The notes beneath the pieces were generated by a model. It was not told where the DNA came from and searched no databases. It was given only the letters and a program-made list of their open reading frames with translations. Source: Rubripirellula amarantea (GTDB lineage Bacteria > Planctomycetota > Planctomycetia > Pirellulales > Pirellulaceae). Taken from it: a stretch of 64,000 bases of DNA. The position numbers and the translations under genes were made by a program. The first letter of the stretch is position 1, and each line of letters begins with the position of its first letter. This document shows positions 48,204 to 57,325 of the stretch, piece by piece. The stretch lies in contig NZ_SJPI01000001.1 in the NCBI RefSeq assembly GCF_007859865.1, forward strand, positions 2,559,132 through 2,623,131, read 5' to 3'.

Positions 48204-50690
48204 TTAAGGGATTCGCCGGTTGACTTGGTTTACATCCAGGTGCCGCTCGCTACCCACTTGGTCAGGCATGCGAGGTTCCCAAGGTCGGCATGTTCGTTGC
48301 AATAAGCCCTCAAAGAGTGGCTGTGTTGCTCGTTCGACATTGATTGCTTCACGATCGCAATAGCACGTTGGTTCAATGATGTGGCAGGTCAGCGCGACGA
48401 TGATTTCAGTACGGTTGCGTTCGGTTTCTCTTCTTTGAAACAGCTTGCCGATGTACTTCACATCGCCGAGCCAGGGCAACTTGCGAATGATGGTGCTGTC
48501 CTTTTCTTGGATCAGTCCCCCGATTACCACGCCTTGATGGTCGTCGAGTAGCACGGAAGTTTCTACTTCGCGAGTAACCTCTTCGGGCAGCAGTGTATCT
48601 GGATTAATTTTTCCATCGCTAACTTCGGGTTTTACCTGCATCAAAATTCGATTGTCGCGGCTAATGGTCGGGGTCACGCTAAGCACGACACCGGTTTCCA
48701 AGAACTGGACGTCCTGGATGGTGGCGGTTTGGGTCACGGTCGCAACGGTGAAGCCGAGTTGTTGGCCGACCTGGATTTTCGCGACTTGGCCATTGATGAC
48801 TTGCACGCGTGGATTGGCCAACGTTTTTGAATCGGTTGTGGTCTCGATGAAGTCAAGCAAGGCCGAAACTTTGCTGCCGTCCACTTGAGCAAAGAAGAGC
48901 GGATTGTTCTTGCTTGCGATTGGATCGGCGAGTCCAAATGAGCCAACCTTCAAGTCGCCACCTAGAACCGAATCAAAGTTGAGCCCGTGCATCATGTCGT
49001 CTTTCAACTCCACTTCTAAGATGCTGGCTTCAATCATCACTTGGCGAGGAGCCTGATCGGCTTGGAAAACGTACTGTTCGACTTGGCTCAGCACGGCCGG
49101 GATGTCCACGACGACCAACGATTCTCGGGTTTGGCGATTGTCTTGGTCGCTAATCTTATTGACGTATGCATTTCCGACTGGCGAAAGCAGTCCTTGAACC
49201 ACCTGTTCAAGGGCCTCGGCACGTGCGAAGTCGAGTGGGAATACTTGCAGTTGTCGAGCGTCGGCGGGCAAGTTGGTGTCCGGGTAAACGTAGATCAAAT
49301 CACCATCCCGTTGAACGTTCAGGTTGCACATCTTGACGATGCCGTCGAGCGTTTGTTCCGGTGAAAGACCTTCGACATTGGCGGTGACGGTACCGTTGAC
49401 TTCTGGGGAAACCAGAATGTTCATCTGGTAACCGCGAGCGAGCATCTCAAGTACTCCTCGCACATCCGCCTTGTCGACGTTCAGTGTGACTTTCTGAGTA
49501 GTTGCAACGGTAGCAGCGCCAAGGATTGGCCAGCGAGCCGCAATGTGCTCTTCCTCTTCGCCAACGCTTGGTTCCGAATCGGCATCAGAATCGTCTTCGA
49601 CCTTGTTTGTAGGTGCTCCCAGCGTTCTCACTTCATTCGCCGTTTCGGCCACCATCTCGATTGAAGATTCGTTTGTCGCCGTAGGCTTGGCAACTGAGAC
49701 GGTTGCTTCGGGGACCATAACGGGTTTTGCTGCGACTCGTATGATCTTGGCGTCGGCCGACGGCACCGGATCGGACACGGTTTCGTTGGACGCACGATCG
49801 CGATCCATGTTTGAGTCAACGAAGCTAGTCGCTGCGTTGGTGCCCGGTACGACTGGTTGAGCTGGTGTCGTTGAATTTACTTCATTCGCACTGTCAGCGG
49901 TTCGACGGAGCTGAGATGTCGCTTCGGATGACTCCGCTGCAACTGCAGGCCGCTGTGGTGAATCGTCGTGTTCGGTTGGGATTGGAGCAACGTTTACCGG
50001 CCCCATCAACTCTTGGAAGCTGTGAACGACTTGTTGCACAAACTGAGGAAAGGCTTGGGAGTCGTTTGCCGGATCTGCATCTCGATTGACGGTGGCGTTC
50101 GATGCAAGCTGCGAGGTCGACGAGGCAATCGCTTCGGACGCCTTTGGTTCAGACTTCGCGATTGTGGTTTTTGACTTACTTGATTGGGATTCACTCGATT
50201 TGGCAACCGCAGTTGCGGCAACAGTCGATTGTGAGATGTCGGTAGCTTCGGTTTCGCGTCGAGACGAACGTTGCTTGGACAACGCAAGCTCTTTGGCTTC
50301 GGTGGCTGCCTTCTCTTTGGCGGCAGCTAGCTTTGACTGTTCCGCATGCGATTGAGCGATCATGGCCTCGAAAACAGGCCGCAATCTGCTTTCTCGTTCG
50401 ATTCGTTCGAAAGCCACAATGCCTGAATGAGTGATCGCGGAATCGTTCTCGATTTGCTGCCACTGCTGCGAAATCGGGGCGAAGTTATATGGCTCGGCAC
50501 CCGTCGCATTGAGTTCAAGAATCAAAGTACCAACAATCCAAGCGACCAAAATCCAGATGACAGCAGGGGCGTGATGAGTCAGCAAGTTGCCAAAGCTATT
50601 CGACGCAGAAACTTCTTGCTCCATCGCGACGGCCTGATCGACAGCGGTAACGCCGTCGTTGATGGCCGATTGGTTAGGAATCTTCTTCAT
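48204..50690 (-). CDS. Secretin (GspD/PilQ family) with long linker
   Basis: 828 residues from ATG 50690 (AGAGCG upstream; an ATG at 50711 has none). Residues about 40-58 form one hydrophobic segment (VIWILVAWIVGTLIL), with no typical cleavage site. Residues 90-390 are Ala/Ser/Thr/Glu-rich and disordered-looking. Then an STN-like domain (VTLNVDKADVRGVLEMLARG), an N-domain, and the secretin core with ILEVELKD, VGQQLGFTV, ETGVVLSVTP, and GVVIGGLIQEK. This forms an outer-membrane ring for type II, type IV pilus or related export. No ATPase, pseudopilin or inner platform gene is in the window. Confidence 0.88.
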   Translation of the reverse strand: MKKIPNQSAINDGVTAVDQAVAMEQEVSASNSFGNLLTHHAPAVIWILVAWIVGTLILELNATGAEPYNFAPISQQWQQIENDSAITHSGIVAFERIERESRLRPVFEAMIAQSHAEQSKLAAAKEKAATEAKELALSKQRSSRRETEATDISQSTVAATAVAKSSESQSSKSKTTIAKSEPKASEAIASSTSQLASNATVNRDADPANDSQAFPQFVQQVVHSFQELMGPVNVAPIPTEHDDSPQRPAVAAESSEATSQLRRTADSANEVNSTTPAQPVVPGTNAATSFVDSNMDRDRASNETVSDPVPSADAKIIRVAAKPVMVPEATVSVAKPTATNESSIEMVAETANEVRTLGAPTNKVEDDSDADSEPSVGEEEEHIAARWPILGAATVATTQKVTLNVDKADVRGVLEMLARGYQMNILVSPEVNGTVTANVEGLSPEQTLDGIVKMCNLNVQRDGDLIYVYPDTNLPADARQLQVFPLDFARAEALEQVVQGLLSPVGNAYVNKISDQDNRQTRESLVVVDIPAVLSQVEQYVFQADQAPRQVMIEASILEVELKDDMMHGLNFDSVLGGDLKVGSFGLADPIASKNNPLFFAQVDGSKVSALLDFIETTTDSKTLANPRVQVINGQVAKIQVGQQLGFTVATVTQTATIQDVQFLETGVVLSVTPTISRDNRILMQVKPEVSDGKINPDTLLPEEVTREVETSVLLDDHQGVVIGGLIQEKDSTIIRKLPWLGDVKYIGKLFQRRETERNRTEIIVALTCHIIEPTCYCDREAINVERATQPLFEGLLQRTCRPWEPRMPDQVGSERHLDVNQVNRRIP

Positions 50691-50994
50691 GCAGACGCTC
50701 TGGTTCAACATGGCGAAGCCGAAGCTTGCCGCTAAGAATCATTGATACCCCGAGAATCGGCCTATATGGTCGGTCGGGATAAGGCGGAAGCATGGAACAG
50801 ACCGAAGGTAGCGGCTGCACCGGACCCATCTTCGGAACGATCGGTTCAAGCGTTAACTCCGACAACGCAACCGCAATCGTTACAGGTTGCCAAACCGCAC
50901 GACCCCCATGGCTAGTGCAGTTGGCAAATGCCCGTGATTGGGGGCTGTTGGGTGTATCCCAGGCGGCTGTGATACAAGTGAACGGAGCACGGCC

Positions 50995-51052
50995 GGTTGG
51001 AGCGCGCCTGGTTGGAGCGCGCCTGGTTGGGTCGCCGTCGGTTGGTAAGACT
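50995..51052. repeat. 15-bp tandem array past the cimA stop
   Basis: GGTTGGAGCGCGCCT twice, then GGTTGGGTCGCCGTC and a partial GGTTGGTAAGACT. A degenerate copy, AACGGAGCACGGCC, precedes it. It ends about 33 bases from the cimA stop codon (51085), on the 3' side of that gene. The rest of the gap 50712-51084 shows no gene. Confidence 0.85.
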
Positions 51053-51084
51053 AGCGACCTTTCGTTAACCACACTCGCGTGCGG

Positions 51085-52674
51085 CTACGCGTTTTTTTGA
51101 TCTTCTTTATGCAGTTTGTACTCAACGGCGTCGTTGAGAGCCTGCCAACTGGCTTCGATGATGTTTTCACTCACACCGATCGTTCCCCAAGTTTCGTCCT
51201 TGTCACCGCTTTCGATGTTCACGCGAATTGAGGCGGCCGTCCCTGCTCCGCTATCAACCACACGGACCTTGTAGTCAATCAGTCGCATTTCGTTGAGGCA
51301 TGGATACGTGTCGACCAGTGCCTTTCGCAGTGCCGCATCAAGTGCATCGACGGGGCCATGGCCTTCGGCAGCATCGAACCAAAGCGTTTCGCCTACGACA
51401 AGTTTGATGACGGCTTCAGCGAACACCGTGCTATTGGCGCGATCACGATCGCCCGCAACGATTCGGTACTTAATCGCATTGAAGTGCGGCGTATAGGTTT
51501 CTGAGAGTCGCCGGATCAGCAAGTTAAAGGAAGCGTTCGCATTCTCGTACTGATAGCCCTGGTTTTCGCGTTTCACCACCTCGGCCAGGATTCGATTCAT
51601 TAGTTCTTTGTCGTCAGCGATGTTGTGCTGTGACGCGACCGCTTCAATGTTACTGCGACCGGACAATTCACTGACCAAGATCCGTCGTTCGTTGCCAACG
51701 ACAGCCGGATCGATGTGCTCGTATGTGCTGGCGGCCTTATTGATGGCGTGTACGTGCATCCCGCCCTTGTGTGCAAACGCGCTCTGTCCGACAAACGGTT
51801 GGCCACCCCTCAATTGCAAGTTCGCGGTTTCATAAACGAAGCGACTCAACTCGGTAAGTGACGTTAGAGGACGACCGTCCAGGACGGTGTAGCCGGTCTT
51901 CTTGATCGCAAGGTTTGCCATCACTGATATCAAGTCCGCATTTCCGCAACGCTCGCCGATGCCGTTGATGGTGCCTTGAACCTGGGTTGCACCGGCGTCC
52001 ACGGCGGCAAGCGAGTTCGCGACGGCAAGCTCGCCATCGTTGTGAGTGTGAATGCCGATTTGCACTCCGTAAGCCGACAACCAATTGACTGCTTTGGCGG
52101 TGATGTCGGCAACTTCTTCCGGGAGGGTTCCTCCGTTTGTGTCGCAGAATACTAACCACTTCGCACCCGCGGATGCGGCGGCCTTGAGCGTGTCGATGGC
52201 ATAGTCGGGGTTGGCCTTGAAACCATCAAAGAAATGCTCGGCGTCGTAGATGACGTCAGCGCTTTGAGCCAAGAACTCGGTGCTTTCGCCGATCATGGCA
52301 AGGTTTTCATCAAGCGATACTCGCAGCACTTCGGTTGCGTGGTAGTCCCAGGTCTTGCCAACCAAAGTGATACAGGGAGTCTGGGCGGCGACGAGGGCTT
52401 GCATGCCGGGATCATCGGCGGCCTTCATCGAACGACGTCGTGTCATGCCAAAGGCGCAAATCTTTGAACCGCCCAGGTCGTCTTTTCGGATCTGCTCGAA
52501 GAACGCAACGTCCTTTTCGTTCGAAAGCGGGTAGCCGCCCTCGATGAAGTCGATGCCGGTTTCTGCCAACCGCCGAGCGATGCTTAGCTTGTCTTGCAAC
52601 GAAAAGCTTACGCCTTCGCCCTGGGAGCCGTCTCGGAGAGTGGTGTCGTAGATTTGGATTGCTTTAGCAGACAT
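51085..52674 (-). CDS. cimA: Citramalate synthase
   Basis: Condenses pyruvate with acetyl-CoA to (R)-citramalate, the entry to threonine-independent isoleucine synthesis. N-terminal HMGL-like TIM barrel: YDTTLRDGSQGEGVSFS at 9-25, FIEGGYPLSN, CDTNGG, and the metal/catalytic IHTHNDGELAVANS. Linker domain GGMHVHAINKA, then a C-terminal LeuA-type allosteric domain from about 390. YDTTLRDGSQGEG and LVGKTWDYH are typical of CimA rather than LeuA. ATG 52674 gives 529 residues; the frame is open to 52863 but those codons lie in the leader with the attenuator. Confidence 0.93.
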   Translation of the reverse strand: MSAKAIQIYDTTLRDGSQGEGVSFSLQDKLSIARRLAETGIDFIEGGYPLSNEKDVAFFEQIRKDDLGGSKICAFGMTRRRSMKAADDPGMQALVAAQTPCITLVGKTWDYHATEVLRVSLDENLAMIGESTEFLAQSADVIYDAEHFFDGFKANPDYAIDTLKAAASAGAKWLVFCDTNGGTLPEEVADITAKAVNWLSAYGVQIGIHTHNDGELAVANSLAAVDAGATQVQGTINGIGERCGNADLISVMANLAIKKTGYTVLDGRPLTSLTELSRFVYETANLQLRGGQPFVGQSAFAHKGGMHVHAINKAASTYEHIDPAVVGNERRILVSELSGRSNIEAVASQHNIADDKELMNRILAEVVKRENQGYQYENANASFNLLIRRLSETYTPHFNAIKYRIVAGDRDRANSTVFAEAVIKLVVGETLWFDAAEGHGPVDALDAALRKALVDTYPCLNEMRLIDYKVRVVDSGAGTAASIRVNIESGDKDETWGTIGVSENIIEASWQALNDAVEYKLHKEDQKNA

Positions 52675-52717
52675 GTAATTGCCTAGACTCTCAAACGAAT
52701 TGCTTAGTCGTGATACG

Positions 52718-52750
52718 AAAAAACCCCCGAACCCTTGAAGGACTCGGGGG
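52718..52750 (-). terminator. Intrinsic terminator in the cimA leader (attenuator)
   Basis: On the minus strand CCCCCGAGTCC, loop TTCAA, GGGTTCGGGGG: an 11-bp stem with two G-T pairs, followed at once by TTTTTT (52723-52718). It lies 44 bases before the cimA ATG and on the same strand, downstream of a promoter and a leader peptide. Alternatively it ends transcripts from the FKBP gene upstream, but the promoter in between argues for attenuation. Confidence 0.85.
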
Positions 52751-52838
52751 CAAATGTTGGGGGCTCTGCGTTTTGGTGCGCTGAAATGCTGGCGGAGAAA
52801 TCGATCTACGATTCTCGACCAGCCCCATCCATCGTTCC

Positions 52839-52871
52839 CCGCGTCATGGCTGGCTGTTGCCAATGACGCGG
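52839..52871 (-). promoter_or_regulatory. Leader hairpin (1:2-type) over the leader peptide stop
   Basis: CCGCGTCAT (52871-52863) and ATGACGCGG (52847-52839) are exact complements; an inner TGGC/GCCA lengthens the stem. The 5' arm covers the Arg-Val-Ile codons of the leader peptide and the 3' arm covers its TGA. A G-run right after the 3' arm (CGGGG, 52841-52837) could pair with the C-run that opens the terminator. Confidence 0.7.
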
Positions 52872-52915
52872 TCGATAATCGACTCGATCGACGAGGAAAG
52901 GTTGCGCTGACGCAT
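52844..52915 (-). CDS. Ile-rich leader peptide of cimA
   Basis: A 23-codon frame, ATG 52915 to TGA 52844, with AGGA nine bases upstream of the ATG. It opens MRQRNLSSS and continues IESIIDRVIGNSQP. Four of 23 residues are Ile (codons 10, 13, 14, 18) and one each Val and Leu; the Ile codons stand just before or inside the 5' arm of a strong hairpin. This is the layout of ribosome-stalling leader peptides of ilv, leu and trp operons. Isoleucine as effector is inferred. Confidence 0.72.
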   Translation of the reverse strand: MRQRNLSSSIESIIDRVIGNSQP

Positions 52916-52949
52916 AATGCGGGTTCCTAAATGGAATGGGGACGCCCTG

Positions 52950-52977
52950 AGAATAGGTTGGATTTCACAAATGTCAA
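52950..52977 (-). promoter_or_regulatory. Sigma70-type promoter of cimA
   Basis: Minus strand TTGACA (52977-52972), 16-base spacer, TATTCT (52955-52950). The -35 is a perfect match. Transcription would begin near 52943, about 28 bases before the leader peptide ATG. The -35 is 13 bases past the stop of the FKBP gene. Confidence 0.75.
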
Positions 52978-52989
52978 TCCGTGCCCTGA

Positions 52990-53436
52990 TCAGTGAATCT
53001 TGTGCAATTCGACTTTAAAGTGCAGCGTCGCATTGGGCGGGATCGACCCGCTGCCGCTAGCGCCGTATCCCAGTTCTGATGGGATTTCCAGCTCAATCAT
53101 GCCGCCTTCGCCGATCAATTGCAGGCCCTCGGTCCAGCCGGCAACCACGTTTCCAAGTCGAAATTTCGCAGTTTTGCGACTGTTGTACGAACTGTCGAAG
53201 ATCGTGCCATTGTCCAGCCAGCCCGAATAGTCGACTTCGACTTCGTCCTGAGGCGTCGGTCTGGGGCCGTCCGACTTTCGCAAGATGCGGTACTTTAGCC
53301 CGGATTCGGTAGTTGTGAACTCTTCCGGTGCATCAAGGTCGATCGCCATCGGTCCTCGTGGGGCACTGCAACCCAAGGTGATCGACATCAACGCGATAGC
53401 GAAGTAACACAGGAATGACAGAGAATGTTTTTTCAT
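52990..53436 (-). CDS. FKBP-type peptidyl-prolyl isomerase, lipoprotein
   Basis: 148 residues from ATG 53436; the frame is open to 53505. MKKHSLSFLCYFAIALMSIT then LGC gives a lipobox with Cys 24, so it is lipid-anchored outside the cytoplasm. The FKBP fold follows: VEVDYSGWLDN, IFDSSYNSRK, VVAGWTEGLQLIGEGGM, IPSELGYG, LHFKVELHKIH. Close relative of the cytosolic protein at 18613-19026. Confidence 0.92.
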   Translation of the reverse strand: MKKHSLSFLCYFAIALMSITLGCSAPRGPMAIDLDAPEEFTTTESGLKYRILRKSDGPRPTPQDEVEVDYSGWLDNGTIFDSSYNSRKTAKFRLGNVVAGWTEGLQLIGEGGMIELEIPSELGYGASGSGSIPPNATLHFKVELHKIH

Positions 53437-53729
53437 CAGGCGGATCTTTGACAAAGGCAAACGGAAACGTAGCTGTGCTACGAGCCAAAATAACAATTCG
53501 TTCACCCAAGTCGGTGATCAAAAGGTAGTAGTGAGGTGACATTGCGTTAGAAGCAACATCACCGAGCGTCTAAGGGCATATCAGAGTATCTATTTCGTTG
53601 TACGCTGCTGGCGTTGAAGCGTCGTTGTGCGAAATAATAAAGCCGTTGGCACCAGGACTCGGAAAACTCTGCAAGACTCTGCTCACCAACACGCTTTGAC
53701 CTTAGATACACCAAGCTTGCCGCGACGTC

Positions 53730-54323
53730 ATGTACCTAGTCTTTGAATACCTGTTTTACCTTGGCCTTGCGTTGACCGGCATCGGAGTGCTTTGGACGCT
53801 CGTCCGAGTGTTTCAAGGGCAGCTTTCGCGGGTCTCCGTTCCGATACTGGTGCTGTGTCTGGGGTTAGTCGCGATCGCCACCCCGGCGCTCTACACTCGA
53901 TTTGCCGATGTTGACTTGGGGCCTCGCATCGTTCTTGTTCAAGGCGAAAAGCATATCACGCTAACGGGCTGGGATCGCACGCGCTACGATGTGCTTCGCC
54001 AACATCCCGAGACAATTGTCTTGCAGATGGGGAATCCCGATGTCACCGATGCGACTCTCGAGTACCTTGCGCCGATGGCAAATCTCCGTGAGCTGGATTT
54101 GAATGACACCAAGGTTACCGATGCGGGCGTCGCGAAACTGTCAACGCTTACTGGCTTGCAAGTTCTTAGATTGCGGGCAACGTCCATTAGTGACGCGGCC
54201 CTTGATGATCACCTGAGTAAACTACCTCAGCTCAATCGCCTCGACGTTCGCGAAACCTTCGTCACCAAAGACGCAGTCGACCGTTGGAAGGCCGCTGGCG
54301 AAGGTCGCCGAGCGTTTCAATGA
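53730..54323 (+). CDS. Membrane protein with short LRR region
   Basis: 197 residues. Two hydrophobic segments (about 5-27 and 36-55), then after a short linker three to four leucine-rich units of the planctomycete type (L-R-E-L-D-L-N-D-T-K-V-T-D-A-G-V near 120-135, then LQVLRLRATSISDAAL). Such LRRs fold as short solenoids and bind proteins; no enzyme domain is attached. Function unknown. Confidence 0.75.
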   Translation: MYLVFEYLFYLGLALTGIGVLWTLVRVFQGQLSRVSVPILVLCLGLVAIATPALYTRFADVDLGPRIVLVQGEKHITLTGWDRTRYDVLRQHPETIVLQMGNPDVTDATLEYLAPMANLRELDLNDTKVTDAGVAKLSTLTGLQVLRLRATSISDAALDDHLSKLPQLNRLDVRETFVTKDAVDRWKAAGEGRRAFQ

Positions 54324-54377
54324 GTTGCGGCTAGGGTTTGGCAGCTACCAAGGCAGTCGCTCAAAGACAATTTCGAA

Positions 54378-54407
54378 ACTTACAGCTTCGTGACTTACAG
54401 TTCCAAG
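54378..54407. repeat. 15-bp duplication over the E2 gene stop
   Basis: ACTTACAGCTTCGTG followed by ACTTACAGTTCCAAG. The second unit contains the stop codon of the minus-strand E2 gene (54395-54397). Confidence 0.7.
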
Positions 54408-55738
54408 AACAATCGCGCTGGTTCTTCGATCACATCCTTAATCGTCTTTAAGAAGCCGACCGCTTCTCGGCCATCGACGATGCGGTGATCGTACGTCAAC
54501 GCGACGTACATCATCGGGCGAATCACGACTTCACCCTTCACGGCGACCGGTCGCTCTTGGATCGAGTGCAGGCCAAGGATCCCGCTTTGAGGTGGGTTGA
54601 CGATCGGCGTCGACAACAGCGACCCGTAGATGCCTCCGTTGCTGATCGTAAAGGTTCCGCCCATCAAATCTTCTGGTTGCAAACGGTTTTCACCGGCTTG
54701 CTTTGCGTATTCGCCGATAGCACGCTCGATCTGCGAAAAGTTCATGCGTTCAACGTTTCGAAGGATGGGAACAACAAGCCCCTTTCCGCCGCCAATGGCA
54801 ATGCCGATGTCTTGGTAGTGGTGATAGATCTGGTTGCCATCACGAATCTCTGCGTTGACGGCCGGGAACTTGCGCAGTGCCTCAACGGCTGCTTTCGCGA
54901 AGAAGGACATGAAGCCCAGTTTGACGCCGTGTTTTTCCGCGAAGCGATCTTTGTATTGGTTTCGCATGGTCATCACAGGCTGCATGTCGATTTCGTTGAA
55001 CGTCGTCAACAAGGCTGCGGTGTGCTGAGCTTCCACTAGTCTTGCTGCGATGGTCCGTCGCAACATGCTGAGTGGTTTGACTTCTTCCGAACGGTGCGGC
55101 GGCGTTTCGGTCATCAACGAACCGAGATTGGCCGAGCTCGATCGAGGTGCCGACATGGTCGTTGCTGGTGCGGGGGCCGCTGGTGCAGGTGGCGCTGCTT
55201 GAGGGCGATTGCGAATGAACGCGACTACGTCTTCCTTAAGCAAGCGTCCGCCGGGGCCAGTTGCGGGAACTTCGCTAACTGATAATCCATGCTCATCAAG
55301 CAAACGCTTGGCGGCTGGCATCACGAACCCATTGCCCTGGTTCCCAGAGCTAGGACCGCCGGAAAATGATGGCGATGCTGCGCTGGCGCTCGTGGTCGGT
55401 GGAGCTGCGGCTGCTGGACTTGGGGCAGACGCCGATGCCGACGAACCGGCGGATGAATCTGAATTGCCGCCCGCTGGGGCCTTACCACCGGTTTTAATAC
55501 TGGCGATCACCTCGCCCACCGTCGCAAATTCCTCGTTTTGCTTCAGGATTCCCGTTAAGGTTCCCGCCGAGGGGGCAGGGATCTGGACCGAGGCTTTCTC
55601 GGTTTCGATCTCAACCAAGTCTTCACCCGCCTCTACCCAGTCACCTTCGGACTTGAGCCATTGGCCGATTTGAACTTCAGAAATGGATTCGCCAACGGTG
55701 GGCACTTCTACTTGGATCGTTTCGCTCACGAGAACCAT
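54395..55738 (-). CDS. sucB: Dihydrolipoyl acyltransferase (E2), 2-oxoglutarate dehydrogenase type
   Basis: Transfers succinyl from lipoate to CoA in the 2-oxoglutarate dehydrogenase complex (TCA cycle). Lipoyl domain at 7-82 with the lipoylated K48 in ETEKASVQ, Ala/Pro/Ser-rich linker, peripheral-subunit-binding domain near 140-185 ([25 protein letters not shown]), second Ala/Pro linker, catalytic domain from 215 with [23 protein letters not shown] and the active-site [16 protein letters not shown]. These are SucB-like rather than pyruvate-type features. No E1 or E3 gene adjoins it. Confidence 0.92.
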   Translation of the reverse strand: MVLVSETIQVEVPTVGESISEVQIGQWLKSEGDWVEAGEDLVEIETEKASVQIPAPSAGTLTGILKQNEEFATVGEVIASIKTGGKAPAGGNSDSSAGSSASASAPSPAAAAPPTTSASAASPSFSGGPSSGNQGNGFVMPAAKRLLDEHGLSVSEVPATGPGGRLLKEDVVAFIRNRPQAAPPAPAAPAPATTMSAPRSSSANLGSLMTETPPHRSEEVKPLSMLRRTIAARLVEAQHTAALLTTFNEIDMQPVMTMRNQYKDRFAEKHGVKLGFMSFFAKAAVEALRKFPAVNAEIRDGNQIYHHYQDIGIAIGGGKGLVVPILRNVERMNFSQIERAIGEYAKQAGENRLQPEDLMGGTFTISNGGIYGSLLSTPIVNPPQSGILGLHSIQERPVAVKGEVVIRPMMYVALTYDHRIVDGREAVGFLKTIKDVIEEPARLFLEL

Positions 55739-55847
55739 CTGAGAGAAAGAGGACTGAAAAACAATATGCAGTCCTTACGATACCAATGTCCGTGCCGAGT
55801 GTCATGAACACTTCGAGGCCGCGGCGTAGAAAAGATCGCGGCTTTCT

Positions 55848-56300
55848 CTAAGACTTCGTCGCGTCGGTCGTGCCAAGTTGGGCAAGCACTTGAAGAACGC
55901 CGTTTAAATGGGCCAAGCGAGGGCCAAAACGATCAACGAATTCGTTCAGCATGTAGTCACCTTCGATAAGATGCTCTTCGCTGTCCTGGATTTCCTCGGT
56001 CAAAGATCCCAGGAATTCCGTTTGCACGCGGCTAAGTGTTTCAGCGGCTCGTCGGCACGATTGAGCAAGCTCGGGATTCGCGTTCTTCCATTGCTCCAAC
56101 TCATGAGCACGTTGTTGGTTGGCCGCGGTGCTTTGCTGGACCAGCGATTCGAGCAATTTGTTTTGCTGATGCTGTCCGGCGACGATTTGACGCAGCAACT
56201 CGATCGTCAGACGCTCGTTGGACGCCGGTGGAGTTGTTTCGGTCTCAGGTGAAACATCGATGCGAAACATGGGCGAAACGGGCTCGTGATCGTACGACAT
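55848..56300 (-). CDS. Hypothetical helical protein
   Basis: 150 residues from ATG 56300. A Pro/Glu-rich start of 25 residues, then helices with heptad-like spacing (LLRQIVAGQHQQNKLLESLVQQ, broken here as LLRQIVAGQ and KLLESLVQQ) and a second helical part with FLGSLTEEIQDSEEH and FVDRFGPRLAHLNGVLQ. No Cys-pair or signal except one Cys. Function unknown; the antisense frame is a shadow. Confidence 0.7.
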   Translation of the reverse strand: MSYDHEPVSPMFRIDVSPETETTPPASNERLTIELLRQIVAGQHQQNKLLESLVQQSTAANQQRAHELEQWKNANPELAQSCRRAAETLSRVQTEFLGSLTEEIQDSEEHLIEGDYMLNEFVDRFGPRLAHLNGVLQVLAQLGTTDATKS

Positions 56301-56699
56301 ATCAGGACAAACTTGGGCCAGAGTAAATACAAGAGTAAATAGCGGTCCGCGGCGAAAGCCCGGGAAACCGCTGCTGGGTCAGACGCGAGTATAACCAACG
56401 AAAAAAGCGATTGTCGAGCAATCAGCTTGGCAAATTGGTTTTTGTCCTCGACGGTAGGAAACTTCGGAATAAACCGCAGTTTTTAACTTGCTCTTTGGTA
56501 CTTCGTAGGCTTCACGTTACGACCGTTAAAGTCCGCATAACTGATCGGCCGAAGACGAACGTATCGGGTTGTCGCCATCAGAAAATTTCGGCGTGTGTTT
56601 CATGCACGTGGGATCAACCGATGGGCAATTTGTTTCATCGACATTGCAAATTGACAGCAACTCGAACCGCTTCCACCGCTCGCCTTCTTTAGGATCCGC
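56301..56699. other. 399-base gap between divergent genes
   Basis: Should hold promoters of the helical protein (minus) and of the helicase pair (plus). A 93-codon + frame (56411-56692) lacks a ribosome site and family features. No clear -35/-10 pair, hairpin or repeat was found. Confidence 0.35.
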
Positions 56700-57323
56700 A
56701 TGGCCGCAAGTGATGCCACAATTGCCTACCTTACCGTCATCGAAGACGAACGCACCGGCTGGACCGGCGGGTTGCTTATCCTCAACAGCGGCGGTCGGCC
56801 TCTTGAGTTTCAGTGCACGTTACCAGTTCGTCCGACCCGAGCGCACGAGATCCTCTTCGGGCCAACTCTTCGTGATCACCTCATCGGTGACGTGATCGGA
56901 CCGCTTTTGATCAAGAAAAGCAGAACGCCGATCTCGATGCTTTGTTGCGACCTGCCCGAGGCGCTTGCGATTGGTCAAACGACTCAATTCCCCATTGCGT
57001 TAGTTGTTGCTGCCGCAGAGCCGACTGAAGGTCCCATCGATGACGATACGTTGATTGGATCGGACATTGTCATGCTTGCTGATTCGGAACTTCGAGTTCC
57101 GATGGAGCAGGTCGAAGCCGCGCGTGCGATTGCCCTTAAGATGGTTGACTTGCCCGATGCCGTCGAGCCTTTCGAACGCATCCGCGAAGCGATTAAGGAA
57201 GCTCAGGCTCAAATCAGCCGAGCTCGCGAAGCTGCTGCCAATGCTCGCGATGGCGGACAAGTCAAAGATGCCATCGCTGTTTCCCCAAGTTTCGATAGTG
57301 CCTCTCGCACCAAGGCAGCTTAA
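56700..57323 (+). CDS. Hypothetical protein coupled to a SNF2 helicase
   Basis: 207 residues, AGGA six bases before ATG 56700. No family recognised. The first 130 residues look alpha/beta (AYLTVIEDERTGWTGGLLIL, LPVRPTRAHEILFGPTLRDHL) and might bind a ligand or partner; residues 145-195 are helical and Ala/Glu-rich (AIKEAQAQISRAREAAANAR). Stop and next start are two bases apart, so it is very likely made with the helicase at 57326 and may be its partner (inference). Confidence 0.75.
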   Translation: MAASDATIAYLTVIEDERTGWTGGLLILNSGGRPLEFQCTLPVRPTRAHEILFGPTLRDHLIGDVIGPLLIKKSRTPISMLCCDLPEALAIGQTTQFPIALVVAAAEPTEGPIDDDTLIGSDIVMLADSELRVPMEQVEAARAIALKMVDLPDAVEPFERIREAIKEAQAQISRAREAAANARDGGQVKDAIAVSPSFDSASRTKAA

Positions 57324-57325
57324 CG

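Noticed and set aside
47817-48207. Two overlapping opposite-strand frames (81 and 98 codons)
   Set aside because: Mutually overlapping, no ribosome site, no domain, no signal peptide.
50674-51100. Frames on both strands over the 15-bp array near cimA
   Set aside because: Spell the repeat (GARLVGARLVG, RRAPTRRAP) and have no other support.
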